A DNA stretch of 63,355 nucleotides, from positions 1 to 63,355 of the forward strand of contig VGOC01000006.1 of assembly GCA_016865865.1 (NCBI GenBank). Direction: 5' to 3'. Each line of letters begins with the position of its first letter. Positions within the stretch are counted from its first letter, which is position 1. The position numbers and the translations under genes are program-made. The stretch is from Chloroflexota bacterium (lineage in GTDB: Bacteria > Chloroflexota > Anaerolineae > Anaerolineales > UBA11858). Below, piece by piece: positions 1-8,085 of the stretch. A model generated the notes under the pieces. That model saw nothing but the letters and a program-made list of their open reading frames with translations, searched no databases and had not been told where the DNA came from.

Positions 1-36
1 TGGAGCAATCTTCTTGTGACATAAGGACCGCCTGCC

Positions 37-441
37 GTGCATATCGAAGCGAAAGCCTCACGTGAAAACCTGCCCGACATCTTATCGTCTATCGGGCAAG
101 CCTGTCACCGCTATCACATACCCAAGCAAACCCGCCTGGATTTGCAGCTGGCTGTCGAAGAAGCCTGTGTCAATATCATCGAACATGGCTACGCCGATTT
201 GCAGCCAGGGATGATCGAGATAGATTTTCGGCGTGAGGAGGATCGAATTTTTGTCGCTATTACGGATTTCGGCCATGAATTCGACCCCACAACTTACCCA
301 CCTCCAGACCGCTCTTCCGAATGGGACCAACGCCCTGTCGGCGACCTGGGGGTGTTTTTGCTATCAAGTTTGATGGATGATGTCCGTTACATCGGCAATC
401 CAGAACAAGGAAATCGGTTGGAGCTGATCAAAAATATCTGA
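37..441 (+). CDS. RsbW-like anti-sigma factor / serine-protein kinase
   Basis: A 134-residue GHKL ATPase of the RsbW/SpoIIAB type. In this family the protein binds ATP, phosphorylates a STAS-domain antagonist and can sequester a sigma factor or other partner. The N box is at residues 41-52 (EEACVNIIEHGY), the G1 box around 75-84 (ITDFGHEFDP), and a GDLG motif at 102-105 acts as the ATP lid. The start is GTG at 37, with an AAGGA ribosome-binding site about ten bases upstream. The next gene, a STAS protein, begins 15 bases after the stop, so the two almost certainly form a kinase-substrate pair. No sigma factor is visible here; the target may lie upstream of the window or be a different output. 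Confidence 0.9.
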   Translation: MHIEAKASRENLPDILSSIGQACHRYHIPKQTRLDLQLAVEEACVNIIEHGYADLQPGMIEIDFRREEDRIFVAITDFGHEFDPTTYPPPDRSSEWDQRPVGDLGVFLLSSLMDDVRYIGNPEQGNRLELIKNI

Positions 442-456
442 ACCTGGAGAACACCC

Positions 457-795
457 ATGAAAATTACTTCTATACGAAAGGCCGCTGCCACAGTTGTCCA
501 GATCGCTGGAAGTGTAGACTCGCTGACCAGCGAAGAAGCCCAATCTTTCTTCGATGCGCAGATTGGGAGCGATCATACACGCCTGGTGGCCGATCTCAGC
601 CAGGTAGAGTATTTGAGCAGCGCCGGGCTGCGAGTGCTGCTCTCCGCCATGAAAAGCACGCGCCAGCGCGGCGGCGATTTGTACCTCGCCGGGCTACAAG
701 AGAATGTCCGCCAGGTGCTCGATCTGGCCGGCTTTACCAGCATCTTCAAGATATTCTCAACGGTTGAGGAAGCGCTTGACGCTTTTCTCCCCTAA
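457..795 (+). CDS. STAS-domain anti-sigma factor antagonist (RsbV/SpoIIAA-like)
   Basis: A 112-residue single STAS domain. The phosphorylation loop is at about residues 52-60 (YLSSAGLRV), and the acceptor serine is Ser54 or Ser55 by analogy with SpoIIAA. In partner switching the kinase encoded just upstream would phosphorylate it, and a PP2C phosphatase, plausibly the CHASE2-SpoIIE protein at 5596-7971, would dephosphorylate it. It follows the kinase by 15 bases with a GGAGA site in between. A palindromic repeat at 838-892 separates it from the next gene and may end the transcript. Confidence 0.92.
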   Translation: MKITSIRKAAATVVQIAGSVDSLTSEEAQSFFDAQIGSDHTRLVADLSQVEYLSSAGLRVLLSAMKSTRQRGGDLYLAGLQENVRQVLDLAGFTSIFKIFSTVEEALDAFLP

Positions 796-837
796 ACCAG
801 TGACCGCCTCGACAATGTCACATAACAGACAGGATGT

Positions 838-892
838 CCGAAAATAGGGGGTGGCAGGGGCGCTCCGCACCCCTGCCACCCCCTATTTTCGG
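838..892. repeat. Long hairpin element A (23-bp perfect stem)
   Basis: Positions 838-860 and 870-892 are perfect reverse complements around a nine-base centre. The arms begin CCGAAAATAGGGGGTGG. It belongs to the same architectural class as the hairpins near 12.2, 28.4, 33.1, 34.3 and 34.4 kb: an AT-rich foot, a GGGTG block and a short loop. An ATG just outside the left arm would add 36 spurious residues to the downstream gene. Confidence 0.85.
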
Positions 893-941
893 TAATTCTC
901 TCTACGATGTTGTTTGCCGTAGAGGTGAAGTTACAGAAAAC

Positions 942-3215
942 ATGGCTCAAACGCAAAGCAAACCAAAACTCGTGCTGCCCCACGAAAAAACGCCGTTGAT
1001 CCTCCTGTCTCTGATCTTCGTGCTTTTCAGAGCCGGCCTGGAGATCAGCGGTAACTTCGCCGAGGTGATCTACTTCCGCCGGGTGGGGGTCGAAAATCTG
1101 CCCCAGCTCTACTCCGCTGAACCCCTGGCCATGGTCTTCGTGCTGGTGATCTTTAGCCTGATCGCCGACCGCATCAACCGACATCAATTGCTTCTAATCC
1201 TCAACCTGACTTTCGCCGCCGCGCTCATCGCAGCCCGGTTTTTGATCCTCCTGGCGGACTGGCAACCGATCTATTTCATACTTTACATCTGCCAGCGCAT
1301 CTTTTTCGCGCTGCTGCCGCTGACATTCTGGTTATTGTGCAGCGACCTGTTCGACATCCGTCAGGCTAAACGCCTGTTCGTGTTGATCACGGCAAGTGGT
1401 CTGGTGGGGATTCTATTGGGCAACCTGTTGACCGGTCTGCTCTCGGGGATTTTTGCGCCCGAGGAGATTCTAGCCCTGACGAGCGGCTTCTTCGTTGCCA
1501 GCCTTGGGGTGGGCGCCTGGCTTTCGAGGAGATCTTTGCCGAAGAGCTTTGTCAAACCGAAAGTCTCCACCGATGCGAGCTTTTCCCCCGTCCTTCCACT
1601 CGATATCCTCAAACAGCCCTTCATCCAGTTTTTCGCGCTGCTCATCCTCATCACCGGCATATTGGAACCGGTCTGGCGTTACGAATTGAACGCCATCGCC
1701 GATCAATCTTTCGCCGCTGAGAGCAGCCTGATCGCTTTCTACGGTTATTTCAAAGGCGCAGCTGTTCTGGTGGTAGTGATCTTCCAGCTTTTTCTGGCGG
1801 GCAGGTTGATCGAGATAATGGGAGTCCCCTGGGCGATCAGCACCCATCCCCTGGGGCTGGTCGGTATTATGCTTTTGCTGGGATTCTATCCTGTGCTCTG
1901 GATGGCTGTTGCCAGTGTGGCTCTGATCGGCGTCGTGCGCGTCGGCCTCGATGAATCTGGGCGTAAGGCGATCGTGGGCATTTACCCGCAGCACGAGCGC
2001 GCGCGGGCGAGCACCTTCGAGCGCCAGATGACCTATTTGGGGATTTTTCTGGGGGGATTATTTCTGATCTGGGCGGTGGATCATCTCAGCCTGGCGCAAA
2101 TCAACTGGATTGCCGCGGCCTTCGCGTCCACATGGATTATCGCCTTCCCTCGCTTCCGGGCGCAGTACGCCCAGGCCTGTCTGCGGCGTGGACGCTCGCC
2201 GCTCGACGACGCCGATCTACCTCAGTCTGCACGCCAACGCGGTACGCGCACCCTCTCGAACAGGAGCAACTCGAATGCCGCTTCCCTGATCGCCGACCAA
2301 CTCGAATGCGCCGATCAACTGGCCGCATGGCGCAGCATCCCTCATGTCCAAAAATTGATCGCGGAACAACGCGCCGCGGCTGCCCGGTCATGTTTGTTCC
2401 TGTTGGAAAGCCTCTACCCGGCGGGTGATATGCGGGTAGCCGCGCGGTTGTTACGCAGCCCGGCCTCGGACGTGCGCGCCAATGGCCTGGAAGCGCTGGA
2501 TATCATCCTTCGCAGGCCGCAAAAAAACCGCCTGATGATGCTCTTCGAAAGCGCCTTTGTTGAGGGCGACGAGCAGCGGGAAGATCTTCCAGAAGCAGAG
2601 CTTGTGACGTTTTTCGGAGAGATGTCGTTATCGCTCGATCCGGAAGCGGCCTTTTGGGGGAAGGTGTGGAGGCTGCGTTCTGGCGAGGGTGAGTATGCCC
2701 CGCCTGGTTATGGCATACCTGCTGAGTTGACTGTCCCGCTGGCGGCGGCGATCTACCCAAAAACTGGAGGTGAAGCGATGGAACTGGCCGATAAGATTGA
2801 TGCCCTACGGGCGAGCGACGCCTTCGCCGCCTTGAGCGAAGCAGAATTGCGCATAATTGCGTTATGCGCCAGAGAAGCCTATTATCCCCCCGACGAGGTG
2901 ATCTTCGAGGAGGGGCAGCAGGGCCATGCTCTTTACATTATATTAGATGGGCATGTCGAGTTGGCTTCCGTGGAGGAAAAGAAGAGTCTCCAGGCGCTCG
3001 GCCCCGGCGGCGTTTTCGGCGAGCACGCCCTTTTCACCGAAGAGCGTTACCCCCTGACTGCGGTAACTATTTCGGATAGCCGCATGTTGATCCTGGAACG
3101 GGAGATGTTCCTGGAGTTGATCCAATATTATCCCAATATTGCATTGAGCCTGCTAAAAAATCTAGCCAAACGCTTCGAAAAGGCCACTGCGCTGCTGCAG
3201 AAGGTTTGGGTGTGA
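942..3215 (+). CDS. MFS-like multipass transporter with C-terminal cyclic nucleotide-binding domain
   Basis: About 757 residues from ATG 942. An earlier in-frame ATG at 834 is rejected because it would translate hairpin element A; AGAGGTG at 921-927 supports 942. The first roughly 400 residues hold ten to twelve hydrophobic segments and resemble MFS proteins and the nucleotide-exchange (Tlc/Npt) group. A soluble linker of about 220 residues follows, possibly helical-repeat in nature. The last 130 or so residues form a CAP_ED domain, with YYPPDEVIFEEGQQG near its start and a GPGGVFGEHALF segment matching the phosphate-binding cassette GEhA, except that the usual Arg position reads differently. 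Ligand-gated transport or sensing is inferred; the substrate is unknown. Confidence 0.75.
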   Translation: MAQTQSKPKLVLPHEKTPLILLSLIFVLFRAGLEISGNFAEVIYFRRVGVENLPQLYSAEPLAMVFVLVIFSLIADRINRHQLLLILNLTFAAALIAARFLILLADWQPIYFILYICQRIFFALLPLTFWLLCSDLFDIRQAKRLFVLITASGLVGILLGNLLTGLLSGIFAPEEILALTSGFFVASLGVGAWLSRRSLPKSFVKPKVSTDASFSPVLPLDILKQPFIQFFALLILITGILEPVWRYELNAIADQSFAAESSLIAFYGYFKGAAVLVVVIFQLFLAGRLIEIMGVPWAISTHPLGLVGIMLLLGFYPVLWMAVASVALIGVVRVGLDESGRKAIVGIYPQHERARASTFERQMTYLGIFLGGLFLIWAVDHLSLAQINWIAAAFASTWIIAFPRFRAQYAQACLRRGRSPLDDADLPQSARQRGTRTLSNRSNSNAASLIADQLECADQLAAWRSIPHVQKLIAEQRAAAARSCLFLLESLYPAGDMRVAARLLRSPASDVRANGLEALDIILRRPQKNRLMMLFESAFVEGDEQREDLPEAELVTFFGEMSLSLDPEAAFWGKVWRLRSGEGEYAPPGYGIPAELTVPLAAAIYPKTGGEAMELADKIDALRASDAFAALSEAELRIIALCAREAYYPPDEVIFEEGQQGHALYIILDGHVELASVEEKKSLQALGPGGVFGEHALFTEERYPLTAVTISDSRMLILEREMFLELIQYYPNIALSLLKNLAKRFEKATALLQKVWV

Positions 3216-3216
3216 G

Positions 3217-3300
3217 ACCCCCCTTTCATCCCCCCATTTGCGCCGTGGAATTCCGAAGAATCGGTCAATCAGCAGCGCAAATGGGGGGAACGAGGGGGGT
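3217..3300. repeat. Imperfect inverted repeat element G
   Basis: Arms at 3217-3243 and 3275-3300 are inverted copies (GCGCAAATGGGGGG is perfect; the outer part is imperfect) around a 31-base loop. It fills the gap between the transporter and patatin genes and ends immediately before the GGAGGTG ribosome-binding site of the patatin gene. Confidence 0.75.
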
Positions 3301-3311
3301 GGAGGTGAACT

Positions 3312-4169
3312 ATGCTAAAAGATTCCGATCGAAAGAACTGCCTGGCCATTGTAATCGGTTCAGGGAGCGTCAAATGCGCCGCGGGTCTTGGGATGTATAA
3401 AGTGCTTCAGCGGGAAGGCATCCAGGTTGATCTGGCGGTGGGATGCAGCGGCGGCAGCCTGATCGCCACGGCCATTGCGATGGGGTATAGCGCTGCAGAG
3501 ATCGAAGAGATGATGCTCACCATCTGGAGGCGCGAGTTGCTATCGAAAATATACTTCCGCTCCCTGCTGCGCCTGGTCTTGCCACGCTGGTTTGGTTTCA
3601 ACGAGCGCTTCGGGCTGATAGACGACCGTCCGATCATGAATAGCCTGCAGGAAGTCTTCGGCGGAATCTCCATCGAAGATACGTTAATGCCCCTTTTTTT
3701 GATGGCAACCGATCTGTGGAGCGGGGAGAAAGTCGTCCTCGACCGGGGATCGTTGGTTGACGCCATTCGCGCCAGCATCGCCTCGCCGATTGTCTTCCGC
3801 CCCTGGAGGGTTGATGGTCGCCTGTTGATTGATGGCGCCATGTCCGACCCGTTGCCAGTGGATGTCGCCATCCGCGAAGGCGCCGGGGTCATTATGGCCA
3901 TGGGTTTCGAGAGTCCTTACCATGCCCGCCTCTCCTCGATCCTATCCATCGTGCTGCAAATGTCCAGCATCGCCAATAACAATTTGCTGCGCGCCAGCTT
4001 CGCCTTCTACAACCTGGCGCACCACGCCGAGATCATCCCCATCGTCCCGCAATTCAAGCAGCGCATTGATTTTGCCGACACGCATTTGATCCCCTATATC
4101 ATCGAGGAAGGCGAGCGCGCCGCCGAGGAGCACGTGCCATATCTGAAGTGCTTGTTTCAGAAGGCGTAA
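3312..4169 (+). CDS. Patatin-like phospholipase family protein
   Basis: A 285-residue patatin-fold hydrolase. It has a glycine-rich oxyanion-hole segment (GSGSVKCAAGLG, residues 16-27), the nucleophile elbow GCSGGS with Ser46, and the catalytic-dyad aspartate in DGA at residues 174-176. The family hydrolyses acyl esters of phospholipids using a Ser-Asp dyad. There is no signal peptide, so the protein is probably cytoplasmic or membrane-associated, like the bacterial NTE/RssA group. The strong ribosome-binding site GGAGGTG at 3301-3307 fixes the start. The gene sits inside the partner-switching cluster, which suggests membrane-lipid remodelling as one output; this is inference. Confidence 0.88.
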   Translation: MLKDSDRKNCLAIVIGSGSVKCAAGLGMYKVLQREGIQVDLAVGCSGGSLIATAIAMGYSAAEIEEMMLTIWRRELLSKIYFRSLLRLVLPRWFGFNERFGLIDDRPIMNSLQEVFGGISIEDTLMPLFLMATDLWSGEKVVLDRGSLVDAIRASIASPIVFRPWRVDGRLLIDGAMSDPLPVDVAIREGAGVIMAMGFESPYHARLSSILSIVLQMSSIANNNLLRASFAFYNLAHHAEIIPIVPQFKQRIDFADTHLIPYIIEEGERAAEEHVPYLKCLFQKA

Positions 4170-4179
4170 AACGTGATGC

Positions 4180-4212
4180 TTTTTACGTTTTACGTTTTAC
4201 GTTCTACGTTCT
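4180..4212. repeat. Heptamer array H1 (ACGTTTT type)
   Basis: Four to five tandem 7-base units of the ACGTTTT/ACGTTCT type lie between the patatin stop and the lipoprotein start. Confidence 0.8.
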
Positions 4213-4227
4213 CCCTCAGGCCATTCT

Positions 4228-5589
4228 ATGAACAACAAACTCACCTCACCTGTATTCGTTCTGCTGCTTCTCGCGACGCTGGCCGCCTGCCAGACCGAAA
4301 GTCTCCCCCTGGCTGCGCCCACCGCGCGCCCGACCAGCTTTTCACCCGCAACGGAAACAGTCATCGAAGCGCCCACCGACGCGCCGACTCCAGCGACGCC
4401 ATCCGCCGCTGAACCCAATCCCCTTGCCCAATTGATCGCTTTACAAGGCGCCGGGCGCTGGCGCGCCTCGGACGCCGTCGAATGGGATTGCGCCAGCATC
4501 GGTCAGGCCCTGGCGCTCGAAAACCAGGTGCTCACCGAGACGGATGCCAAAGCGGTCATCCAATATCTGGACGGCTTGCTGGTGCATGTGGCTCCCAAGA
4601 CGCTCTTCACGGTGACGGAATTACATCAGGCCGAGGATAACTCGCTCTGGGCGACGATCCGGCTGCTGGTCGGTCAGTTGTTCGTCTCCTATGTCGGCGA
4701 AGATGGATCCCAAATCCGCGTCGAGACGGAGGCCGGCATCGCCGGGGTGCGCGGCACGATGATGAGCGTCAAAGTGACGCTCTCCGGTCGGGTGATCCTC
4801 ACCTGCCTGGAAGGGGTCTGCACGCTGGAAAACGACTACGGCCTGATCGTGCTCCAGGCCGGGCAACAGGCCGAACTTCTCAACGCCAATACGCCCCCCG
4901 TCTTTCTGGGGGCTATCGCCAACTATCAATTCAACGAGTGGTTCGCCAATCATCCAGAAGCCCTGCTCGTAGCCCTGAACAATGGCCTGCTCGCCCCATT
5001 GCCGCCGGGCTGCTCTCTGGAGGAGAGTCTGTCTTGCCAGATCGAGTTGGATTGCGACCCCAATACCGGCGCAGGCTGCCAGCTCCCCGGGGGCTGTAAT
5101 CCCGTCACCGGGGAAGGCTGCGAACTGCCCGGCAGCTGCAACCCGGTCACCGGGGAGGGCTGCGGATTACCGGAGAGCTGTGATCCACTCAGCGGGGAAG
5201 GCTGCCAGCTCGGAACTGGCTGCAACCCTGTCAACGGGCAGGGTTGTGCGCAGCCCTTGAATTGCAATCCACTCACCGGGATCGGCTGCCAGCCTGGGGC
5301 GGAGTGCGATCCGCAAACCGGCCAGGGATGTGAACTCCCCTCGGGCTGCAATCCAATCACAGGTGAAGGTTGCGATTGCGAGGGGGGGATCGGTTGCGCA
5401 GGAGGCCCTTTCCCTGGCGGACAACCTGCTCCCGCAGATGTGCCGCCAGCGGACGCCCCCGGTAACGGCGACCTCCCCTCCGAGGGCGATATCCCAGGCA
5501 AAGGGGACATCCCCGGTGAGGGAGATGTCCCCGATGAGGTTGACATTCCTGACGAGGAAGATCTCCCTGCCATTCCGCCTCTTCCCTGA
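4228..5589 (+). CDS. FecR-domain lipoprotein with 14-residue cysteine repeats
   Basis: A 453-residue lipoprotein with a lipobox ending LAAC at Cys21, followed by a Thr/Pro/Ala-rich spacer. Residues about 85-220 resemble a FecR domain (TETGIAGVRGT-like segment ETEAGIAGVRGT). From nucleotide 5053 come eight consecutive 14-residue repeats of the form C[N/D]PxTGxGCxLPxx, two cysteines each. The tail is six acidic hexapeptides of the type GDIPGE. The mature protein is predicted to sit outside the cytoplasmic membrane. FecR domains often occur beside CHASE2-domain signal proteins, and here the CHASE2 gene starts seven bases after the stop. Whether the repeats bind metal or form disulfides is not known. 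Confidence 0.82.
   Translation: MNNKLTSPVFVLLLLATLAACQTESLPLAAPTARPTSFSPATETVIEAPTDAPTPATPSAAEPNPLAQLIALQGAGRWRASDAVEWDCASIGQALALENQVLTETDAKAVIQYLDGLLVHVAPKTLFTVTELHQAEDNSLWATIRLLVGQLFVSYVGEDGSQIRVETEAGIAGVRGTMMSVKVTLSGRVILTCLEGVCTLENDYGLIVLQAGQQAELLNANTPPVFLGAIANYQFNEWFANHPEALLVALNNGLLAPLPPGCSLEESLSCQIELDCDPNTGAGCQLPGGCNPVTGEGCELPGSCNPVTGEGCGLPESCDPLSGEGCQLGTGCNPVNGQGCAQPLNCNPLTGIGCQPGAECDPQTGQGCELPSGCNPITGEGCDCEGGIGCAGGPFPGGQPAPADVPPADAPGNGDLPSEGDIPGKGDIPGEGDVPDEVDIPDEEDLPAIPPLP
5053..5388 (+). repeat. Eight tandem 42-bp coding repeats
   Basis: Each unit encodes C-N/D-P-x-T-G-x-G-C plus five variable residues. All eight units are the same length, with no indels. The last ends in a CDC variant. 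Confidence 0.9.
5467..5574 (+). repeat. Six tandem 18-bp coding repeats, acidic hexapeptides
   Basis: The units read GDLPSE, GDIPGK, GDIPGE, GDVPDE, VDIPDE and EDLPAI, giving an acidic, probably unstructured tail. Confidence 0.8.
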
Positions 5590-5595
5590 TATGCC

Positions 5596-7971
5596 ATGAA
5601 AAACAAATCTGCTGCCAAACCATCTCGCCATCCCCGGCTGCGTGCGGCGCTGCTCGCGCTGCTGATAGCGGCCCTGTTGCTGTCCATCGAGGCGGCTGGC
5701 CTCTTGCCCGGCGTGACCACTCCGATAGAAAAATTCGAGCTTGCCAGCGGCGATCAACGCTTCCGCCTGCGGGGCGCATTGCCGCTGGACGCCCCCATCG
5801 TGATCGTCGCCATTGACGACTTCTCCTTCAGTTGGAGCGGCTTACAATGGCCCTGGCCGCGCGACTATCTGGCGAAGGTCCTCGCCGCCCTCGACCAGGA
5901 TGGCGCGGCGGTGATCGGCCTCGACATCCTGCTTACCGAGCCTTCACCCGACCCGCTAGCCGATGAAGCTCTGGCTGCGGCTATCCGGCAGGCCGGAAAC
6001 GTGGTCAGCATCGGCCAGATCGTCTACGACGCCGAACATCACACTCAATCCCTGGTCGAGCCGCTGCCATTACTCCAAGACGCCGGCCTGGCCTGGGGCA
6101 TCTCGGGGATCCTGCGGGACGAGGATGTGGTCGCCCGGCGCATCCTGGCCTACGATCATTTCGTGGATAACGCCTATCGCCACTGGGGGTTCGAGTTGGC
6201 GCGCGCCTATTGGGGTGATTCCGCCCCCGCGGGGATTTCCGTCCCCTTGATAGGGAAGACAGATCAACAAGCTGTGATGTTGATCGCCTACCCGGGGCCA
6301 TATGGCAGCTTCGAGAGCGTCTCCGCCGCCCTGGTCGCCGAGGGGAAGTTCCCGCCTGGGACTTTCCGCGACAAGATCGCCCTCGTCGGCCCGACCAGCG
6401 AGAGCTTGCACGACACGTACGCCACGCCGTTTTCGTCCGAGCATCTGACGCCTGGCGTGGAGATCGTCGCGGCTACCGTAGCGATGGCGCTGGAAGGCCA
6501 TTATTTGCAGGCCGCGCCGCCCTGGTTTTCCGCCGCGCTGATCCTGGCCTTCCTGTTTCTGGCCTTGCTTTCGACGCGCATCTATAACGCCCAGAAAATG
6601 CTCTGGGGAAGTCTTGGGTTGGCGGCCGCCTATATCGTCCTTTGGTACTCGCTCTTTCTTTTCGGGCGAATAGAAACCCCTCTGGTGACGCCCACGCTTG
6701 CCATTTTATTGGTCGTCGGCTTGCCCGCCGGGGATAGCTTGCTCGCCCGGCAGGTGCGCTTCCGCCGCGTCCACGCCACGCTCAACCCGCTGCTGACCTC
6801 GGCCGGCGACCTGGATTCCCTGGCCGGACGCTTGCTCCCTGCGCTCGGTGAGCATTTCCAGTTTGCCGGCGTAGAACTGCTCTTTCGCAATTCCAAAAGG
6901 GACCAATACATTCACCCGGCTGCAACCGTACCCGCCGCCGGCCTGCCCGCCGACCATCCCGCGTTGAGTACCTGCGAGAATCGCCAACCCCAGACCGCGC
7001 CAGGCGCTCCGCTCTTTGTTGCAATCGCAGCGGCGTTTCCAGATATCGTTGCCGATGTGCTTTTCCCCTTGACCAACCCCGAAGGTCTACTGGCGATCTT
7101 GTGCCTGCGCCTGGCCCCCGGCGCGAATCGGGAAAGCGAGTTGGAACTGCTCGATCTGCTTGCCGCGCCTCTGGCTCTGGCCTTCGAGAACGCTTACCTG
7201 GTGGAAGAGAGCAAAAAGCAGGCGCGCACGACGCGTGAGTTGGAGATCGCCCGCCAGATCCAGTACAGTTTCCTCCCCTCCAGTTTTCCCCAGAGCAAAC
7301 ATTTCCAGATCGCGGCCTATTACCTACCCGCCCGACAGGTGGGCGGCGATTTCTACGATGTCATCTCCCTGCCGGGTGGCAAATTCGCCCTGGTAATCGC
7401 GGATGTCTCCGACAAGGGCGTGCCAGCCGCGCTGTTCATGGCGCTCTCGCGCAGTTACGTGCGCGTCTATTCCAATCCCAGTGGGAAGGCGTTCGACATG
7501 CCGTCGCTGGAGGCTGTACTGCAGGCGGTCAACGATTCCCTGGTCGAGGGCAACGAGAAGAACATGTTCGTGACGCTTTTCTACGCGGTATTCGATCCGC
7601 AAACCTGCTCCCTGCACTACGTCAACGCCGGGCACAACCCCCCGCTGCTGATTGAGCCGGGGGAAGGCCGGGCAAGTTTCATCAGCGGGAAAGGGCTGGC
7701 CCTGGGCGTTTTCGGCGGCGTGAACTTCGAAGAACACAGCCTAGCCCTAGAACGCGGGCAGGGGATCATCTTCTATACCGACGGCGTCACAGAGGCGCGC
7801 GGCCCGACTGGGGAAATCTACGGTGAAGAACGGCTGGTCAACGCGGCTGCTGCTGGCATTGGCCTGGAGGCGGAGGCGGCCGTCACCCACATCCGCCGCG
7901 ACCTGGAAGCCTTCGTCGCCGACGCCCCCCAAGCGGATGATATTTCACTGCTGGTGCTAAAGATCATCTAG
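5596..7971 (+). CDS. CHASE2 sensor with SpoIIE-type PP2C phosphatase domain
   Basis: A 791-residue membrane sensor. One N-terminal transmembrane helix (about residues 15-33) is followed by an extracytoplasmic CHASE2 domain (about 40-300), three closely spaced membrane helices (about 310-380), a GAF-like linker, and a SpoIIE/PP2C phosphatase domain (about 550-791). The phosphatase carries the metal-binding motifs GGDFYDV, ADVSDKG, NAGHNPP, YTDGVTEA and a final DDIS. It would dephosphorylate a phosphorylated STAS protein, most simply the one at 457-795. It is translationally linked to the FecR lipoprotein, being only seven bases downstream. A broken partial copy of the gene lies at 12440-12670. 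Confidence 0.92.
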   Translation: MKNKSAAKPSRHPRLRAALLALLIAALLLSIEAAGLLPGVTTPIEKFELASGDQRFRLRGALPLDAPIVIVAIDDFSFSWSGLQWPWPRDYLAKVLAALDQDGAAVIGLDILLTEPSPDPLADEALAAAIRQAGNVVSIGQIVYDAEHHTQSLVEPLPLLQDAGLAWGISGILRDEDVVARRILAYDHFVDNAYRHWGFELARAYWGDSAPAGISVPLIGKTDQQAVMLIAYPGPYGSFESVSAALVAEGKFPPGTFRDKIALVGPTSESLHDTYATPFSSEHLTPGVEIVAATVAMALEGHYLQAAPPWFSAALILAFLFLALLSTRIYNAQKMLWGSLGLAAAYIVLWYSLFLFGRIETPLVTPTLAILLVVGLPAGDSLLARQVRFRRVHATLNPLLTSAGDLDSLAGRLLPALGEHFQFAGVELLFRNSKRDQYIHPAATVPAAGLPADHPALSTCENRQPQTAPGAPLFVAIAAAFPDIVADVLFPLTNPEGLLAILCLRLAPGANRESELELLDLLAAPLALAFENAYLVEESKKQARTTRELEIARQIQYSFLPSSFPQSKHFQIAAYYLPARQVGGDFYDVISLPGGKFALVIADVSDKGVPAALFMALSRSYVRVYSNPSGKAFDMPSLEAVLQAVNDSLVEGNEKNMFVTLFYAVFDPQTCSLHYVNAGHNPPLLIEPGEGRASFISGKGLALGVFGGVNFEEHSLALERGQGIIFYTDGVTEARGPTGEIYGEERLVNAAAAGIGLEAEAAVTHIRRDLEAFVADAPQADDISLLVLKII

Positions 7972-7983
7972 CTTCCGTCCAAC

Positions 7984-8045
7984 CTTCCCGCTGAGCCTGT
8001 CGAATTCCTCTGAGTCCGGCGGCTTGCCGCCGATTATAGGAGCAA
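7984..8045. repeat. Small palindromic repeats between convergent genes
   Basis: This gap between converging genes contains CTGAGCCTGTCGAA, a shortened copy of the repeat seen inside the gene at 16013-19246, and a hairpin CGGCGG-CTT-GCCGCCG near 8020-8033. The hairpin could act as a terminator but has no T run. Confidence 0.5.
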
Positions 8046-8085
8046 GTCCCTGACTCTAAATCGCCATCGGTTATTCGGATAGGTT

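Noticed and set aside
834..941. Upstream start for the transporter gene
   Set aside because: The 36 extra residues are translated from hairpin A; a better start with ribosome-binding site lies at 942.
4950..5757. Long minus-strand open frames over the FecR repeats
   Set aside because: Repetitive coding DNA gives open antisense frames; the + strand has a lipobox, FecR domain and regular cysteine repeats.
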